Assembly: GCA_022565395.1 (NCBI GenBank)
Contig: JAIUMV010000002.1
Span: 1 to 64,000, forward strand
DNA length: 64,000 nucleotides
Origin: Marinobacter sp.
GTDB lineage: Bacteria; Pseudomonadota; Gammaproteobacteria; Pseudomonadales; Oleiphilaceae
Direction: 5' to 3'
In this document: piece by piece, positions 17,796-28,014 of the stretch
How the letters are laid out: the number at the start of each line of letters is the position of its first letter
Position numbering within the stretch: the first letter of the stretch is position 1
Notes under the pieces: model-generated
Databases searched by the model: none
What the model saw: the letters and a program-made list of their open reading frames with translations, nothing else
What the model was told of the DNA's origin: nothing
Program-made: the position numbers and the translations under genes

Positions 17796-20700
17796 TCAGG
17801 CCTCCGCCAGGGCGGCTGCCTCGTCCACATCCACCGACACCAGTCGGGAACAGCCCGGCTCGTGCATGGTAACCCCCATCAATTGGTCAGCCTGCTCCAT
17901 AGCGATCTTGTTGTGGGTGATATAGATAAATTGCACCTGGGAGGACATTTCCTTGACGATATTGGCATAACGGCCGACGTTGGCATCATCCAGTGGCGCA
18001 TCCACCTCATCCAGCATGCAGAAGGGTGCCGGATTCAGCTGGAAGATAGAGAACACCAAGGCGATGGCTGTCAGGGCCTTCTCGCCCCCGGAGAGCAGGT
18101 GGATGGTGCTGTTCTTCTTGCCCGGTGGCCGGGCCATGATGGCAACGCCCGTTTCCAGCAAATCTTCCCCGGTCAGTTCAAGATAGGCATTGCCGCCACC
18201 AAAGACTTTCGGGAACAGGGCTTGCAAGCCGCCGTTGACCTTGTCGAAGGTTTCCTTGAAGCGCTGGCGCGTTTCCCGGTCAATTTTGCGGATGGCATTA
18301 TCCAGCACTTCCAGTGCTTCCATCAGGTCTGCGTGCTGGCTGTCGAGGTATTCTTTGCGCTCACCCTGCACCTGGTACTCGTCGATCGCCGCCAGGTTGA
18401 TATTGCCGAGGCGCTGGATGCGACTGCCTATTTTTTCCAGCTCTTCTGCCCAGAGCTTGTCATCCGCCCCGGTGGGCAACTGCTCCAGCACATCCTGCAA
18501 CTTGACATCCAACTCCCGCAACTGCTCAAGGTGATTGCCAGCCCGTATTTCCAGCGCCTGTGACTCCATTTTCAGCCGTTCGAGCCTGGCGCGGATATCC
18601 TGAATCTGGCTGTCGATGCGGCTGCGGCGCTGTTCCCTGTCCCGCACATCCCGGTCAATCTCTTCCAGGGCATCTCTGGCCACCGCCAGCTTGTCCTCTT
18701 CCGCCAGCCGGCGATCCAGCAAGCCTTCCAGCTGCAACTGCAGATCCTCGAGGGGTTCCTCGGCGGACTCGCGGCTTTCCAGCAGGATCTGGATACGTTC
18801 ATCCAAACGCTCCTGCTGCATGGCCATACGTTCCAGGGTTTGCCGCAAGCCATCCCGCTGACTGCGCAGCGACTGAATCTGTAACTCCAACTGGTGGCTG
18901 TGGTCCCGGTCATGGCGGGCTTGCTGGCGCAGACTATCGAGGCGTTCACGCACACTGTCACGACGTTCCAGCAAGCGCTCCTTTTCATCCGCCTGATCTT
19001 CCGTTGCCGCCAGCGCGGCCTGCCAATCCTCTTGCAACGCGGCCAGGGTTTCACGCTGTTCCGCCAGCTGTTGCTCAAGCTCTTCGGCATCCTCGTTGAT
19101 GCGATTCAGGCGGTCTTCAATCTGCTCGGATTTGGCACGCAGCGCACTGATACGCGAGCCCAACTGGGCCAGTTCCCGATCCGCCTCATTCACTCGCAGC
19201 TGATAATCATCCTTTTGACGTTCCGTACTGATCGTGGCCTGCTCAAGCTGTGCGAGGACACCCTCGGCATCATTCAGGGACGTCTGTGCAACCGCCAACT
19301 CCTGCTCCAGGGTGGCTACGCGCTTCTGACGCTCAATGATCCCCACCTGACCGGCCGCTGAGTCCGGCTTGCGTATCCAGCCACGTCCCAGCCAAAGGCC
19401 GTCTGGGGTAATTACACTCTGCCCTGCCTGCAACGACAACTGTGCCGCCAGTGCAGCTTCGGTGGTTTCGGCCACCCGCACCGCAGCGAGGGCATCCGTC
19501 AACCCTCCCGCATGGCTTACTTGGGCTGCCAGTGTCGGTAGCCCGTCAACAGGCTCAGCCACCACCGACTCACGGCTATCCACCAGCACCAACCCGTTGG
19601 GCGCATCCACAAGCACGTTACCGGCATCAGTAAATTCTGGCAGACAAACCCCCTGCACCAGACCACCCAACACCTGCTCAACCGCACTTTCCCAGCCGTC
19701 AGCAATAACCATCTCCCGCGCGATGCGAGGAAACTCGGCAAACCCCCGGGCACTCAGCCAGGCCATCAGTTGATCATCACCGGCACCCAGTTGTTCCTCC
19801 AGCAAGCTGCGCTGGGACTCCAGATTCGCCGCCAGCGATTGCACTTGTTGTGACAGGGTACGCTGCCTGGCTTCGGCATCTTTCTGCGCGACTCGCGCGT
19901 CCTGGAGGGCTTGATTGACCTGTTCCAGTTGGTCACGGGCCTCATCCTTTTGCGCCTGCCAGTCCGCCTCTGTCTCCAACAGCGCGTGCAACTCATCCAG
20001 TTGCACCTGAGAGGCCAGGGTCTCCCGCTCCTCACGCAAGCGCGTCTGTCGGGTGGACAGACGCTCTATGGCTTCTTCTGCAGCCCTGATACGGGATTGG
20101 CTCAACTCTGACTGTCGCAATGCGTCGGCTGAACGTGCGCTGAATGCTTCCCACTCCTGCTGCCACGACGCCATAGCCTGCTCTGCAGCCAACAGCTCTT
20201 CTGCAGACTGCTCCGCACGGGCGTGCAATGTTTCCTGCTCCGGCTCTACCGTAGCCAGCTCGTCCTCAACAATGGCCAGACGGTCTTCATCCTTGGCCAC
20301 TTCCTGCTGGACTTCACGCCGGTTGGCCATGGCCTGGTCCAGTTCAGTGGCCAACTGCCGTGAACGTTCACGCTGATGTTCAAGGCTCTGTTCCAGACGG
20401 GCGATATCGGCACCGGCTTCGTAATAGCGCGCCTGTGCCTGATTGAAGTGGTCGGTACGGTCGTGATGGCTGTCGCGCAGATTTTCCAGTGCCGTATCCA
20501 GGCTTACCCGCTCGGTCACGGCTTTCTCAAGCTCCAGCTCGGTGTCCCGGATTTTTTCCCGCCAGGTATGCTGATCATCATCCAGTGCCCGCCAACGCAG
20601 CACGGTAAGTTCAGCTTTCTTCTGGCGTTCCTCTTGTTTGTAGGCCTTGTATTTTTCCGCTGACTCCGCCTGACGCTTGAGGTGTTGCAGCTGCCGCCCC

Positions 20701-21302
20701 AGCTCCTCCCGCAGGTCCGTCAGCCGCTCAAGGTTTTCCTGAGTGCGCCGGATACGACTCTCGGTTTCCTTCCGGCGTTCCTTATACTTGGAAATGCCCG
20801 CGGCTTCTTCAATGTATACCCGCAATTCCTCCGGCTTGGCTTCAATCAGCCGGGAAATCATGCCCTGTTCGATAATGGCATAACTGCGAGGTCCCAGGCC
20901 GGTGCCCAGAAACAGGTCGGTGATATCCCGTCGCCGGCATTTGGCGCCGTTCAGGAAATAATCGGACTGGCCTTCCCGGCTCACCCGGCGTTTGACTGAA
21001 ATCTCATTGAAGTTGGCAAACTCGCCAGGCGCGGAACCGTCGCTGTTATCAAACACCAGCTCAATAGTGGCCTGGCCAACCGGCTTGCGGGCGCTGGAGC
21101 CGTTAAAGATAACGTCGGTCATGGACTCACCCCGCAAATGTTTTGCGGAGCTTTCGCCCATCACCCAGCGCACAGCATCAATAATGTTGGATTTACCACA
21201 ACCATTCGGCCCCACCACCGCAGTCATATTGGTGGTGAAGGGCACCGTGGTGGGGTCCACAAAAGACTTGAAGCCTGCCAGCTTGATGGACTTCAGACGC
21301 AT
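17796..21302 (-). CDS. smc: SMC, chromosome condensation ATPase
   Basis: A 1168-aa structural-maintenance-of-chromosomes protein. The N-terminal head has the P-loop GPNGCGKS (31-38). Two long coiled coils (about 165-480 and 650-1000) flank a hinge with the usual glycines. The C-terminal head has the signature LLSGGEKALTA (near 1070) and the Walker B CMLDEVDAPLDD. With ScpA and ScpB (24254-25760, another operon) it forms the bacterial condensin that organises newly copied origins. It begins six bases after the GntR regulator and leads into zipA-ligA. Confidence 0.97.
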   Translation of the reverse strand: MRLKSIKLAGFKSFVDPTTVPFTTNMTAVVGPNGCGKSNIIDAVRWVMGESSAKHLRGESMTDVIFNGSSARKPVGQATIELVFDNSDGSAPGEFANFNEISVKRRVSREGQSDYFLNGAKCRRRDITDLFLGTGLGPRSYAIIEQGMISRLIEAKPEELRVYIEEAAGISKYKERRKETESRIRRTQENLERLTDLREELGRQLQHLKRQAESAEKYKAYKQEERQKKAELTVLRWRALDDDQHTWREKIRDTELELEKAVTERVSLDTALENLRDSHHDRTDHFNQAQARYYEAGADIARLEQSLEHQRERSRQLATELDQAMANRREVQQEVAKDEDRLAIVEDELATVEPEQETLHARAEQSAEELLAAEQAMASWQQEWEAFSARSADALRQSELSQSRIRAAEEAIERLSTRQTRLREERETLASQVQLDELHALLETEADWQAQKDEARDQLEQVNQALQDARVAQKDAEARQRTLSQQVQSLAANLESQRSLLEEQLGAGDDQLMAWLSARGFAEFPRIAREMVIADGWESAVEQVLGGLVQGVCLPEFTDAGNVLVDAPNGLVLVDSRESVVAEPVDGLPTLAAQVSHAGGLTDALAAVRVAETTEAALAAQLSLQAGQSVITPDGLWLGRGWIRKPDSAAGQVGIIERQKRVATLEQELAVAQTSLNDAEGVLAQLEQATISTERQKDDYQLRVNEADRELAQLGSRISALRAKSEQIEDRLNRINEDAEELEQQLAEQRETLAALQEDWQAALAATEDQADEKERLLERRDSVRERLDSLRQQARHDRDHSHQLELQIQSLRSQRDGLRQTLERMAMQQERLDERIQILLESRESAEEPLEDLQLQLEGLLDRRLAEEDKLAVARDALEEIDRDVRDREQRRSRIDSQIQDIRARLERLKMESQALEIRAGNHLEQLRELDVKLQDVLEQLPTGADDKLWAEELEKIGSRIQRLGNINLAAIDEYQVQGERKEYLDSQHADLMEALEVLDNAIRKIDRETRQRFKETFDKVNGGLQALFPKVFGGGNAYLELTGEDLLETGVAIMARPPGKKNSTIHLLSGGEKALTAIALVFSIFQLNPAPFCMLDEVDAPLDDANVGRYANIVKEMSSQVQFIYITHNKIAMEQADQLMGVTMHEPGCSRLVSVDVDEAAALAEA

Positions 21303-21308
21303 GGGAAC

Positions 21309-21989
21309 CTAGCGCCCCTGTGCTTCGGACTGCTCACCCAGTACTTCAAGTACCTGTGAACGCTGCAATTCAGCGAAATCACGAATAATCTGGTCAACCT
21401 GCTGGCTGTCACCCGCTGAGGCCGCCTTGGCAAGACTGACGAAGAAATCCCGGGTATGGGTATAGCCGTTGCGGAAGCTTTCCAACGCAACGTAATAAGT
21501 ACGGCTGACCGCGGGCCGGAAGTTCTCCAGCGTCTCTTCCAGGAAGGGGTTGTCTACCTGACGATAAGCCAGACGCATGAGCTCAAAACCGGCTTCAATG
21601 ACCAGCTCGGCGTCGCCGGCGTGCTGTTCAACCCGCTGTTCCAGTTCCTTGAGGCGACTCAACAAGCCTGAGGCATCAACGCTGGACCAGCGCTCAAGGA
21701 GCCTTTTGCCCAACACGCAAAGCAACTCACCGTAGACATCATAAAGGGAGTTGACCAGTTCGGGTGTCAGCTGGGAGACCACAGCCCCCCGGCGGGGATA
21801 GATCTCAATGAGATGGCGTCGCTCCAGAATCAGCAAGGCTTCGCGGACCGAACCACGGCTGACATCCAACTCGCCTGCGACCTTGAGCTCCTGGATACGC
21901 TCACCAGGCTTCAGCTGGCCAGTGATGATACGCTGCCCCAGGTGCTGGGCGATCTGTTCTGATAAACTTTCGGGTGCCTGAAAACGCAT
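21309..21989 (-). CDS. GntR-family transcriptional regulator (FCD type)
   Basis: A 226-aa regulator with an N-terminal winged helix (SLSEQIAQHLGQRIITGQLKPGERIQE ... DVSRGSVREALLILERRHLI) and an all-helical C-terminal ligand domain of the FCD/VanR kind. In-frame ATGs exist at 22007 and 21989. The latter gives MRFQAPESLSEQI, the usual opening of this family, and has AAAGGA just upstream. The frame to 22073 is unlikely. It is the first gene before smc (six-base gap), a conserved linkage in pseudomonads. Its ligand and targets cannot be read from sequence. Confidence 0.88.
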   Translation of the reverse strand: MRFQAPESLSEQIAQHLGQRIITGQLKPGERIQELKVAGELDVSRGSVREALLILERRHLIEIYPRRGAVVSQLTPELVNSLYDVYGELLCVLGKRLLERWSSVDASGLLSRLKELEQRVEQHAGDAELVIEAGFELMRLAYRQVDNPFLEETLENFRPAVSRTYYVALESFRNGYTHTRDFFVSLAKAASAGDSQQVDQIIRDFAELQRSQVLEVLGEQSEAQGR

Positions 21990-22183
21990 AAGTCCTTTCA
22001 CTTTCATGCAAATGAACCTGCGGAGTTTAACACAACCAACGGCAAGCCCCAGCCCTTTTGCACCCCGGCACAAATCCTCCCTTTAACGACGTCAACTAAT
22101 TGGCACAAACGGCAAATAGTGGCCGGACAGCACCGAAGAAATCATCATTATTATTTGTTTATAAAACGATTTTTAACTCTTGG

Positions 22184-22213
22184 CATAATGTTCGCTTAAC
22201 TGACATCAGTTAA
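22184..22213 (+). promoter_or_regulatory. -10 element and perfect 18-base dyad before the GGDEF gene
   Basis: CATAAT (22184-22189) resembles a -10 box. Right after it lies TTAACTGA-CA-TCAGTTAA (22196-22213), an 18-base perfect dyad placed where the transcript should start, just before the ribosome site GAGGAA. This is the classic position for a repressor operator. Which protein binds is unknown; the divergent GntR regulator is the nearest candidate, as inference. Confidence 0.55.
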
Positions 22214-22226
22214 CGAGGAAACCCCT

Positions 22227-23189
22227 ATGCCCAATTCTCAAGGCTCCATTACCGCACTATCTGGCGACCGCGAGCGTCAATTGACTGACATTCGTCAGGC
22301 CAGACAGCAATGGCAGTCAAGGAACGACATATACACACGCTTGTGTCGCCGGGTTACCACTACCCTGTCCCTGAATGAGCTCTGGGGCATATTTGCAGAG
22401 GAACTGGCGGCAGTCATTCCCTTTGAACGTATGCAGTATCAGCACAAGCTGGCGGACGAATCCATTGTCTTCACCTCTGGCAAGGGTGGCCCGCACCGGT
22501 GCGAGTACCGCCTGATGCTGGAACGGAAACACTACGGCGAACTCATCCTGAGCCGCAGGTTACGGTTTGAGGACGATGAGCTTCAGCTTGTTGAAGAGCT
22601 GCTGGGCATCATGATCACCGCCGTACGCAACGCCTGTGAGTTCCGTGAAATCAAGCGTGCCGCGCTGACGGACGCACTCACGGGATTAGGTAACAAGCGT
22701 GCATTTGATGAAGCCCTGGTACGGCAGCGCGCCCTCAGCCAACGGCACGGGCAACCAGCCGCCCTGATCCTGTGCGATCTGGATCACTTCAAAGTGATTA
22801 ATGATACCTGGGGCCATCTGGCAGGCGACAAGGTGCTGATTGCCGTTGCTCGGGAGCTGCTGGCCGCCACGCGTCTTTCAGACAGCGTGTACCGCATTGG
22901 TGGTGAAGAGTTTGCAATCCTTTTGCCCCACAACGATGAGGCCAGTGCGCTGGAAGTCGCCGAGCGGATTCGACAACGTATCATGACCTTGCAGGTTAGT
23001 TGCGGCGACCATCGTATCGAGGTCACCGCTAGCCTGGGGGTTGCCCGCCTGCAGGCGTCGCTGAGCAGCGAGCAATGGGTTGAGCTCGCCGACCTGGCGC
23101 TCTACCGCGCCAAATCGGACGGCCGCAACCGGGTGGTTAACGCGGTTTATGAGGTGAACGCTGACGCGCAGGCTTGTCAGCAGGCTTAG
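22227..23189 (+). CDS. diguanylate cyclase (GAF-like + GGDEF)
   Basis: A 320-aa soluble protein. Residues about 30-140 look like a GAF-type sensor domain ([19 protein letters not shown]). The GGDEF domain follows from [19 protein letters not shown]. The active site is GGEEF (225-229), and the inhibitory site RLSD (216-219) lies five residues before it, so product inhibition is expected. It makes cyclic-di-GMP from two GTP, opposing the HD-GYP enzyme at 1710. No membrane span is present. Its 3' end overlaps rluB on the other strand by 53 bases. Confidence 0.93.
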   Translation: MPNSQGSITALSGDRERQLTDIRQARQQWQSRNDIYTRLCRRVTTTLSLNELWGIFAEELAAVIPFERMQYQHKLADESIVFTSGKGGPHRCEYRLMLERKHYGELILSRRLRFEDDELQLVEELLGIMITAVRNACEFREIKRAALTDALTGLGNKRAFDEALVRQRALSQRHGQPAALILCDLDHFKVINDTWGHLAGDKVLIAVARELLAATRLSDSVYRIGGEEFAILLPHNDEASALEVAERIRQRIMTLQVSCGDHRIEVTASLGVARLQASLSSEQWVELADLALYRAKSDGRNRVVNAVYEVNADAQACQQA

Positions 23190-24153
23190 TCGCCCCACGC
23201 CCCGGACGGGTCGTGGTGACGGCCCAGCTACCCTTGTCCCCTTTGGGCTTTGCTGCTGAGCGGGCCGGCCGTTTACGCCTGCTACGCTCCTGCGCGGCCT
23301 GCTCGTCCGGCGTTTTCTGCGGCAGCGATACCGGGTCCAACCCCACCATACGACTCAGTGCATCAACAGCGCGCTGATCAAGCTCCTCCCAGCGACCGAT
23401 ACTGAGCCGGCTCGGCAACATGGCCGTACCGTAGCGGACCCGCTTCAGGCGGCTGACAGTTACCCCCTGCGATTCCCACAAACGACGCACTTCCCGGTTA
23501 CGCCCTTCCAGCAACGAGACGTGGTACCACTGGTTCATGCCCTTGCCACCAGCCTCGCTGATGTCACTGAAACGGGCCATGCCGTCTTCAAGCATGACCC
23601 CCTCCCGCAGGCGCTCGATCATCTCTTCCGTCACTTCACCAAACACCCGGACCGCATATTCCCGGTCAACCTGATAGGACGGATGCATCAGACGATTCGC
23701 TAGCTCACCGTCGGTGGTGAACAGTATCAGACCGGTAGTATTGATATCGAGGCGGCCTATAGCAATCCAACGCTGGTCCTTGATACGAGGCAGCCGGTCA
23801 AACACCGTCGGACGACCTTCAGGGTCATTACGCGTAGTGACCTCGCCTTCCGGCTTGTTATACATGATAACCCGGCGGACCGGCAGGCTTGCAGACAGCT
23901 CAAGGCGACGGCCATCCACATCGATCTGGTCGGCCATGGTGACTTTCTGGCCAAGCACTGCGGCTTCGCCATTCACCAGCACCCGCCCCTGCTCGATTAG
24001 GGATTCAACCTCACGACGTGAGGCAACACCTGCACGTGCGAGGATTTTCTGCAACCGCTCTGCCTCTTGCAGCAGCTGCGACTCCGCCCGCTGGCGGCGA
24101 CCGCCACCGCGACGCTCATTGGCACCAGACTTGGGCTGGCTTGAAGATGCCAT
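23137..24153 (-). CDS. rluB: RluB-type 23S rRNA pseudouridine synthase
   Basis: A 338-aa RsuA-family pseudouridine synthase, most like RluB, which modifies U2605 in the 23S rRNA. An N-terminal S4 RNA-binding domain ([21 protein letters not shown]) precedes the catalytic domain with the active aspartate in [20 protein letters not shown] long basic tail (about 275-338, rich in Lys/Arg/Pro) follows, as in other RluB proteins. It is the last gene of trpS-scpA-scpB-rluB, 100 bases after scpB, and its 3' end overlaps the convergent GGDEF gene. Confidence 0.94.
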   Translation of the reverse strand: MASSSQPKSGANERRGGGRRQRAESQLLQEAERLQKILARAGVASRREVESLIEQGRVLVNGEAAVLGQKVTMADQIDVDGRRLELSASLPVRRVIMYNKPEGEVTTRNDPEGRPTVFDRLPRIKDQRWIAIGRLDINTTGLILFTTDGELANRLMHPSYQVDREYAVRVFGEVTEEMIERLREGVMLEDGMARFSDISEAGGKGMNQWYHVSLLEGRNREVRRLWESQGVTVSRLKRVRYGTAMLPSRLSIGRWEELDQRAVDALSRMVGLDPVSLPQKTPDEQAAQERSRRKRPARSAAKPKGDKGSWAVTTTRPGRGATKPADKPARQRSPHKPR

Positions 24154-24253
24154 GTGTATATCCTTGCTATGAAATAAAATGGAGTGCTAAAGGCGTTTCT
24201 GGAAAAACACTCAGATTGCAGCGACTGCCGGGACCTGAGTTTTCAGAGCATCC

Positions 24254-24904
24254 TTAGTGCAACGTTTGCTCGCCATTATCGTCGGCGTCATCCTGCGGCT
24301 GCACGGTATCCGACGGGGTGAAGTCGATTTCGCCCTGAACCTGTGCCTCTATCTCGCGGCTGATTTCGTCCAGGTCACGCACATCCGCAAGAGGCGGCAA
24401 CTGATCCAGGTTAGTGAGATTAAAATAGTCCAAAAACTGACGGGTGGTGGCATACATGGCCGGACGGCCCGGCACATCCCGGTGACCAACAATGCGGACC
24501 CACTCCCGTTCCAGCAAGGTCCGCATAATATTGCTGCTGACGGTCACGCCCCGAATGTCTTCAATTTCGCCTCGTGTAATGGGCTGGCGATAGGCAATAA
24601 GCGCCAGGGTTTCAAGCAACGCCCTGGAATAACGCTGGGGACGTTCCTCAAACAGGCGACCGACCCAGGGGGCATAAGCCTCTCGTACCTGAAAACGGTA
24701 ACCACTGGCAACCTGCTTGAGCTCAAAGCCACGGCCGTCACAGGCTTTGCCTATGAGGGTCAGCACATGTTCCACTACTTGCCGGGCCGGACGCTCGGGC
24801 TCATCGAACAGTTCACGCAGCTGTTCGATGGACATGGGCTTGCCCGCCGCCAGCAAGGCCCCTTCAACAATACACTGTATCTGCGCTAACTGTTGCTCAG
24901 TCAT
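24254..24904 (-). CDS. scpB: ScpB, condensin subunit
   Basis: A 216-aa winged-helix protein that dimerises and binds ScpA in the SMC condensin. Family features are the opening QLAQIQCIVEGALLAAGKP and the segment RALLETLALIAYRQPITRGEIEDIRGV. The acidic tail (about 185-216) is typical of proteobacterial ScpB. It begins 16 bases after scpA and would be made with it. Confidence 0.95.
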   Translation of the reverse strand: MTEQQLAQIQCIVEGALLAAGKPMSIEQLRELFDEPERPARQVVEHVLTLIGKACDGRGFELKQVASGYRFQVREAYAPWVGRLFEERPQRYSRALLETLALIAYRQPITRGEIEDIRGVTVSSNIMRTLLEREWVRIVGHRDVPGRPAMYATTRQFLDYFNLTNLDQLPPLADVRDLDEISREIEAQVQGEIDFTPSDTVQPQDDADDNGEQTLH

Positions 24905-24920
24905 GCCAAACCTACCTTGT

Positions 24921-25760
24921 TCAACTGGCCGCGCGGGCGCGCAGATGGATGGGCCCCAGTACTTCCGCCTGCACCAGCTCCACCAACTGCTCTTTGATCA
25001 GCTCCAGCATGGCAAGAAATGTCACCACGACCCCTAATCGCCCCTCGTGCACACTAAACAAGGATTCAAAACTGATAAACCGGTCCGCTGGAAGGGCCGC
25101 GAGAATAGCAGACATGCGCTCCCGGGTGGACAGGCGCTCACGTTCGACATGGTGGCTACTGAACATATCTGCCCGTTTCAGCACATCCCGCAACGCCAGC
25201 AACATATCCATCATGTCCACATCCGGCTGCGCCTGAGTACGGGGCATGGGCGGCGGCTCAGCGGTGGCAATAAAGGTATCCCTTTCAACCCGTGGCAGGG
25301 TGTCCATATCTTCCGCAGCTTTCTTGAAACGCTCGTACTGCTGCAACCGCCGAATCAACTCGGCACGCGGGTCGTTTTCCTCATCCTCATCACTGACCTG
25401 GCGTGGCAGCAACATACGTGACTTGATCTCCGCCAATGTCGCAGCCATCACCAGATACTCCGCCGCCAGCTCGAAACGCATAGTTTCCATGACATCGATA
25501 TAATCCATGTACTGACGCGTGATCTCGCTGACATCAATGTCAAGAATATCCATATTGTGGCGACGAATCAGGTACAGCAACAGATCTAGCGGGCCCTCAA
25601 AGGCCTCCAGAAACACGGCCAGGGCATCCGGGGGTATATAGAGATCCTTTGGAATCTCCACCACCGGCTTGCCCGCCACGCGAGCCAAAGGCGCTGGGGC
25701 CACCTCAACGGATGCGCCCTGCTCTGCCTGAGCTTCCGGTGCCGCCAGCGGATCAGTCAT
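24921..25760 (-). CDS. scpA: ScpA, condensin kleisin subunit
   Basis: A 279-aa kleisin that bridges the SMC heads. The N-terminal kleisin segment reads FEGPLDLLLYLIRRHNMDIL (about 54-73) and is followed by DVSEITRQYMDYIDVMETMRFELAAEYLVMAATL. The C-terminal winged helix ends in VTFLAMLELIKEQLVELVQ. The first 45 residues are Ala/Pro-rich and variable. It lies 15 bases after trpS and 16 before scpB. Confidence 0.95.
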   Translation of the reverse strand: MTDPLAAPEAQAEQGASVEVAPAPLARVAGKPVVEIPKDLYIPPDALAVFLEAFEGPLDLLLYLIRRHNMDILDIDVSEITRQYMDYIDVMETMRFELAAEYLVMAATLAEIKSRMLLPRQVSDEDEENDPRAELIRRLQQYERFKKAAEDMDTLPRVERDTFIATAEPPPMPRTQAQPDVDMMDMLLALRDVLKRADMFSSHHVERERLSTRERMSAILAALPADRFISFESLFSVHEGRLGVVVTFLAMLELIKEQLVELVQAEVLGPIHLRARAAS

Positions 25761-25775
25761 GGATAGCGCGCGACA

Positions 25776-26993
25776 TCAGCGGCGAAAGCGCAGGCCCATG
25801 GCCTGGCGCACTTCTTCAAGCGTTTCACGGGCAGCATCACGGGCCTGCTCGCAGCCTTCTTCGATAATGGAGGCCACCAGTTCAGGATTGCCTTCATACT
25901 CCCTGGCACGGGCATGCAGGGGTTTTTGCTCCTCGACAATGGCATCAATCACCGGCTTCTTGCAGTCCAGACACCCAATGCCCGCGCTACGGCAGCCCTG
26001 CTGGACCCACGCCTGGGTGTCTGTGTCGGAGTAAACCTTGTGTAGACCCCACACCGGGCACTTCTCTGGCTCACCAGGGTCCGTCAGCCTGACGCGTGCA
26101 GGATCGGTCTGCATGGTGCGGATTTTCTGTGCCACACTGTCGGGCTCTTCCCGCAAGCCAATGGTGTTGTTATAGGACTTGGACATCTTCTGCCCGTCCA
26201 GGCCAGGCATCTTGGCCTCAGGGGTCAACAGGGCCTGGGGCTCAGGGAGAATGACCTTGCCCCCCCCTTCAATAAACCCATAGAGACGCTCACGATCCCC
26301 CAGGGAAATGTTCTGCTGTTCCTTGAGCAGTGCCCGCGCTCTTTCCAACGCTTCCAGGTCGCCCTCTTCCTGATAACGACGTTTAAGGGTGCGGTAGAGC
26401 TTGGCGTTCTTTTTGCCCATCTTGGTGATGGCCGCCTCCGCCTGCTCTTCAAAGCCCGGTTCGCGGCCGTAAAGATGATTAAAGCGGCGCGCCACCTCCC
26501 GGGTAATCTCAATATGGGAGACCTGATCAGCACCCACGGGCACCCGGCCAGCGCGATAAATCAGAATGTCAGCGCTCTGCAACAAGGGGTAACCGAGGAA
26601 ACCATAAGTCGCCAGGTCCTTTTCCCGCAGTTTTTCCTGCTGATCTTTATAGGTGGGCACGCGCTCCAGCCAGCCCAACGGTGTGATCATGGACAGCAAC
26701 AGGTGCAGCTCAGCATGCTCAGGCACGCGGGACTGGATAAACAGTGTAGCGGAACCGGGATTAACCCCCGCCGCCAGCCAGTCGATCACCATTTCCCAGC
26801 TGCTGGCTTCAATGCCCGACGGGTCGTCATAGTTAGTGGTCAATGCATGCCAATCAGCCACAAAGAAGAAGCACTCGAATTCATGCTGTAGCTTTACCCA
26901 GTTCTTGAGCACACCATGGTAATGGCCCAAATGAAGTTTGCCCGTCGGGCGCATACCGGAAAGGACGCGCTGCTGGGAATCTACAGTACTCAA
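25776..26993 (-). CDS. trpS: tryptophanyl-tRNA synthetase
   Basis: A class I synthetase of about 405 aa that charges tRNA-Trp. The HIGH-like motif is in LHLGHYHG and the KMSKS motif is exact (GQKMSKSYNN). The start is set at TTG 26993 (MSTVDSQQRVLSGMRPTGK), because AAGGAG stands eight bases before it and upstream residues do not resemble the family. An ATG five bases upstream opens a different frame that reads only Met-Leu-stop and overlaps the TTG. The gene heads the scpA-scpB-rluB transcript. Confidence 0.93.
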   Translation of the reverse strand: MSTVDSQQRVLSGMRPTGKLHLGHYHGVLKNWVKLQHEFECFFFVADWHALTTNYDDPSGIEASSWEMVIDWLAAGVNPGSATLFIQSRVPEHAELHLLLSMITPLGWLERVPTYKDQQEKLREKDLATYGFLGYPLLQSADILIYRAGRVPVGADQVSHIEITREVARRFNHLYGREPGFEEQAEAAITKMGKKNAKLYRTLKRRYQEEGDLEALERARALLKEQQNISLGDRERLYGFIEGGGKVILPEPQALLTPEAKMPGLDGQKMSKSYNNTIGLREEPDSVAQKIRTMQTDPARVRLTDPGEPEKCPVWGLHKVYSDTDTQAWVQQGCRSAGIGCLDCKKPVIDAIVEEQKPLHARAREYEGNPELVASIIEEGCEQARDAARETLEEVRQAMGLRFRR

Positions 26994-27086
26994 AGCATGA
27001 ACTCCTTTTGATGAATCGTTGTCGCATGATAAAGCAAGGCTGCCCACGAATAAATGCCGGGGAGCCGCCACAGCCATATAACGCAA

Positions 27087-27123
27087 AAGCCCCCGTCACC
27101 CTGTGCAAGGGTGACGGGGGCTT
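27087..27123 (-). terminator. terminator after sucD
   Basis: A perfect 15-bp stem (AAGCCCCCGTCACCC, 27087-27101, with its complement at 27109-27123) and a seven-base loop. On the minus strand it ends in TTTT. It closes the sdh/suc block and separates it from trpS. Confidence 0.88.
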
Positions 27124-27141
27124 ATCACTTGCCAGCAATGC

Positions 27142-28014
27142 TTACCAGCCAGTGAGTTCCTTCAGCGCTTTGCCGATATCAGCCAGGCTGCGAACGGTTT
27201 TCACGCCAGCATCTTCCAATGCTGCGAACTTCTCATCCGCTGTACCCTTGCCGCCAGAGATAATGGCGCCAGCGTGGCCCATGCGCTTGCCAGGAGGCGC
27301 CGTAACACCCGCGATGTAGGATACCACCGGCTTGGTTACGTTTGCCTTGATGTAGGCCGCTGCCTCTTCTTCAGCAGTACCACCAATCTCACCGATCATC
27401 ACGATCGCTTCGGTTTGCGGGTCGTCCTGCAGAAGCTTGAGGATATCAATGAAATTGGAGCCCGGAATCGGGTCACCACCGATACCAATACAGGTGGACT
27501 GACCAAAGCCGAAATCGGTGGTTTGCTTGACGGCTTCATAGGTCAGAGTACCGGAGCGGGATACGATACCCACCTTGCCCGGCTTGTGAATGTGACCCGG
27601 CATGATGCCGATCTTGCACTCGCCTGGTGTGATAACACCCGGGCAGTTAGGCCCGATCATGCGCACACCTTTGCGATCCACATATTCCTTCGCGTACAGC
27701 ATATCGAGCGTAGGGATACCCTCGGTGATGCACACGATCAGCTCAATACCCGCATCCGCCGCTTCAATGATGGCGTCCTTACAGAAAGGTGCAGGTACGT
27801 AGATAACCGTAGCGGTAGCGCCAGTTTGCTCTACGGCTTCACGCACGGTGTTGAACACCGGCAAGCCAAGGTGCTGGGTGCCGCCTTTGCCGGGGCTTAC
27901 GCCACCAACCATCTGGGTGCCGTAGGCTATAGCCTGCTCGGAATGGAAGGTACCTTGTGCGCCGGTAAAGCCCTGACAGATAACCTTGGTGTCTTTGTTA
28001 ATCAGGATGCTCAT
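27142..28014 (-). CDS. sucD: succinyl-CoA synthetase alpha subunit
   Basis: A 290-aa subunit of the TCA-cycle enzyme that turns succinyl-CoA into succinate while making ATP or GTP. The CoA-binding Rossmann domain ([19 protein letters not shown]) comes first. The phosphorylated active-site histidine lies in [18 protein letters not shown] near residue 246. Its ATG overlaps the sucC stop by one base (TAATG), so the two subunits are probably translated in step. Confidence 0.97.
   Translation of the reverse strand: MSILINKDTKVICQGFTGAQGTFHSEQAIAYGTQMVGGVSPGKGGTQHLGLPVFNTVREAVEQTGATATVIYVPAPFCKDAIIEAADAGIELIVCITEGIPTLDMLYAKEYVDRKGVRMIGPNCPGVITPGECKIGIMPGHIHKPGKVGIVSRSGTLTYEAVKQTTDFGFGQSTCIGIGGDPIPGSNFIDILKLLQDDPQTEAIVMIGEIGGTAEEEAAAYIKANVTKPVVSYIAGVTAPPGKRMGHAGAIISGGKGTADEKFAALEDAGVKTVRSLADIGKALKELTGW

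Noticed and set aside
26994-27086. Longer trpS N-terminus to 27086, or a trp-type leader peptide
   Set aside because: The upstream residues do not resemble the family, the ribosome site serves the TTG at 26993, and no Trp-rich leader is present.
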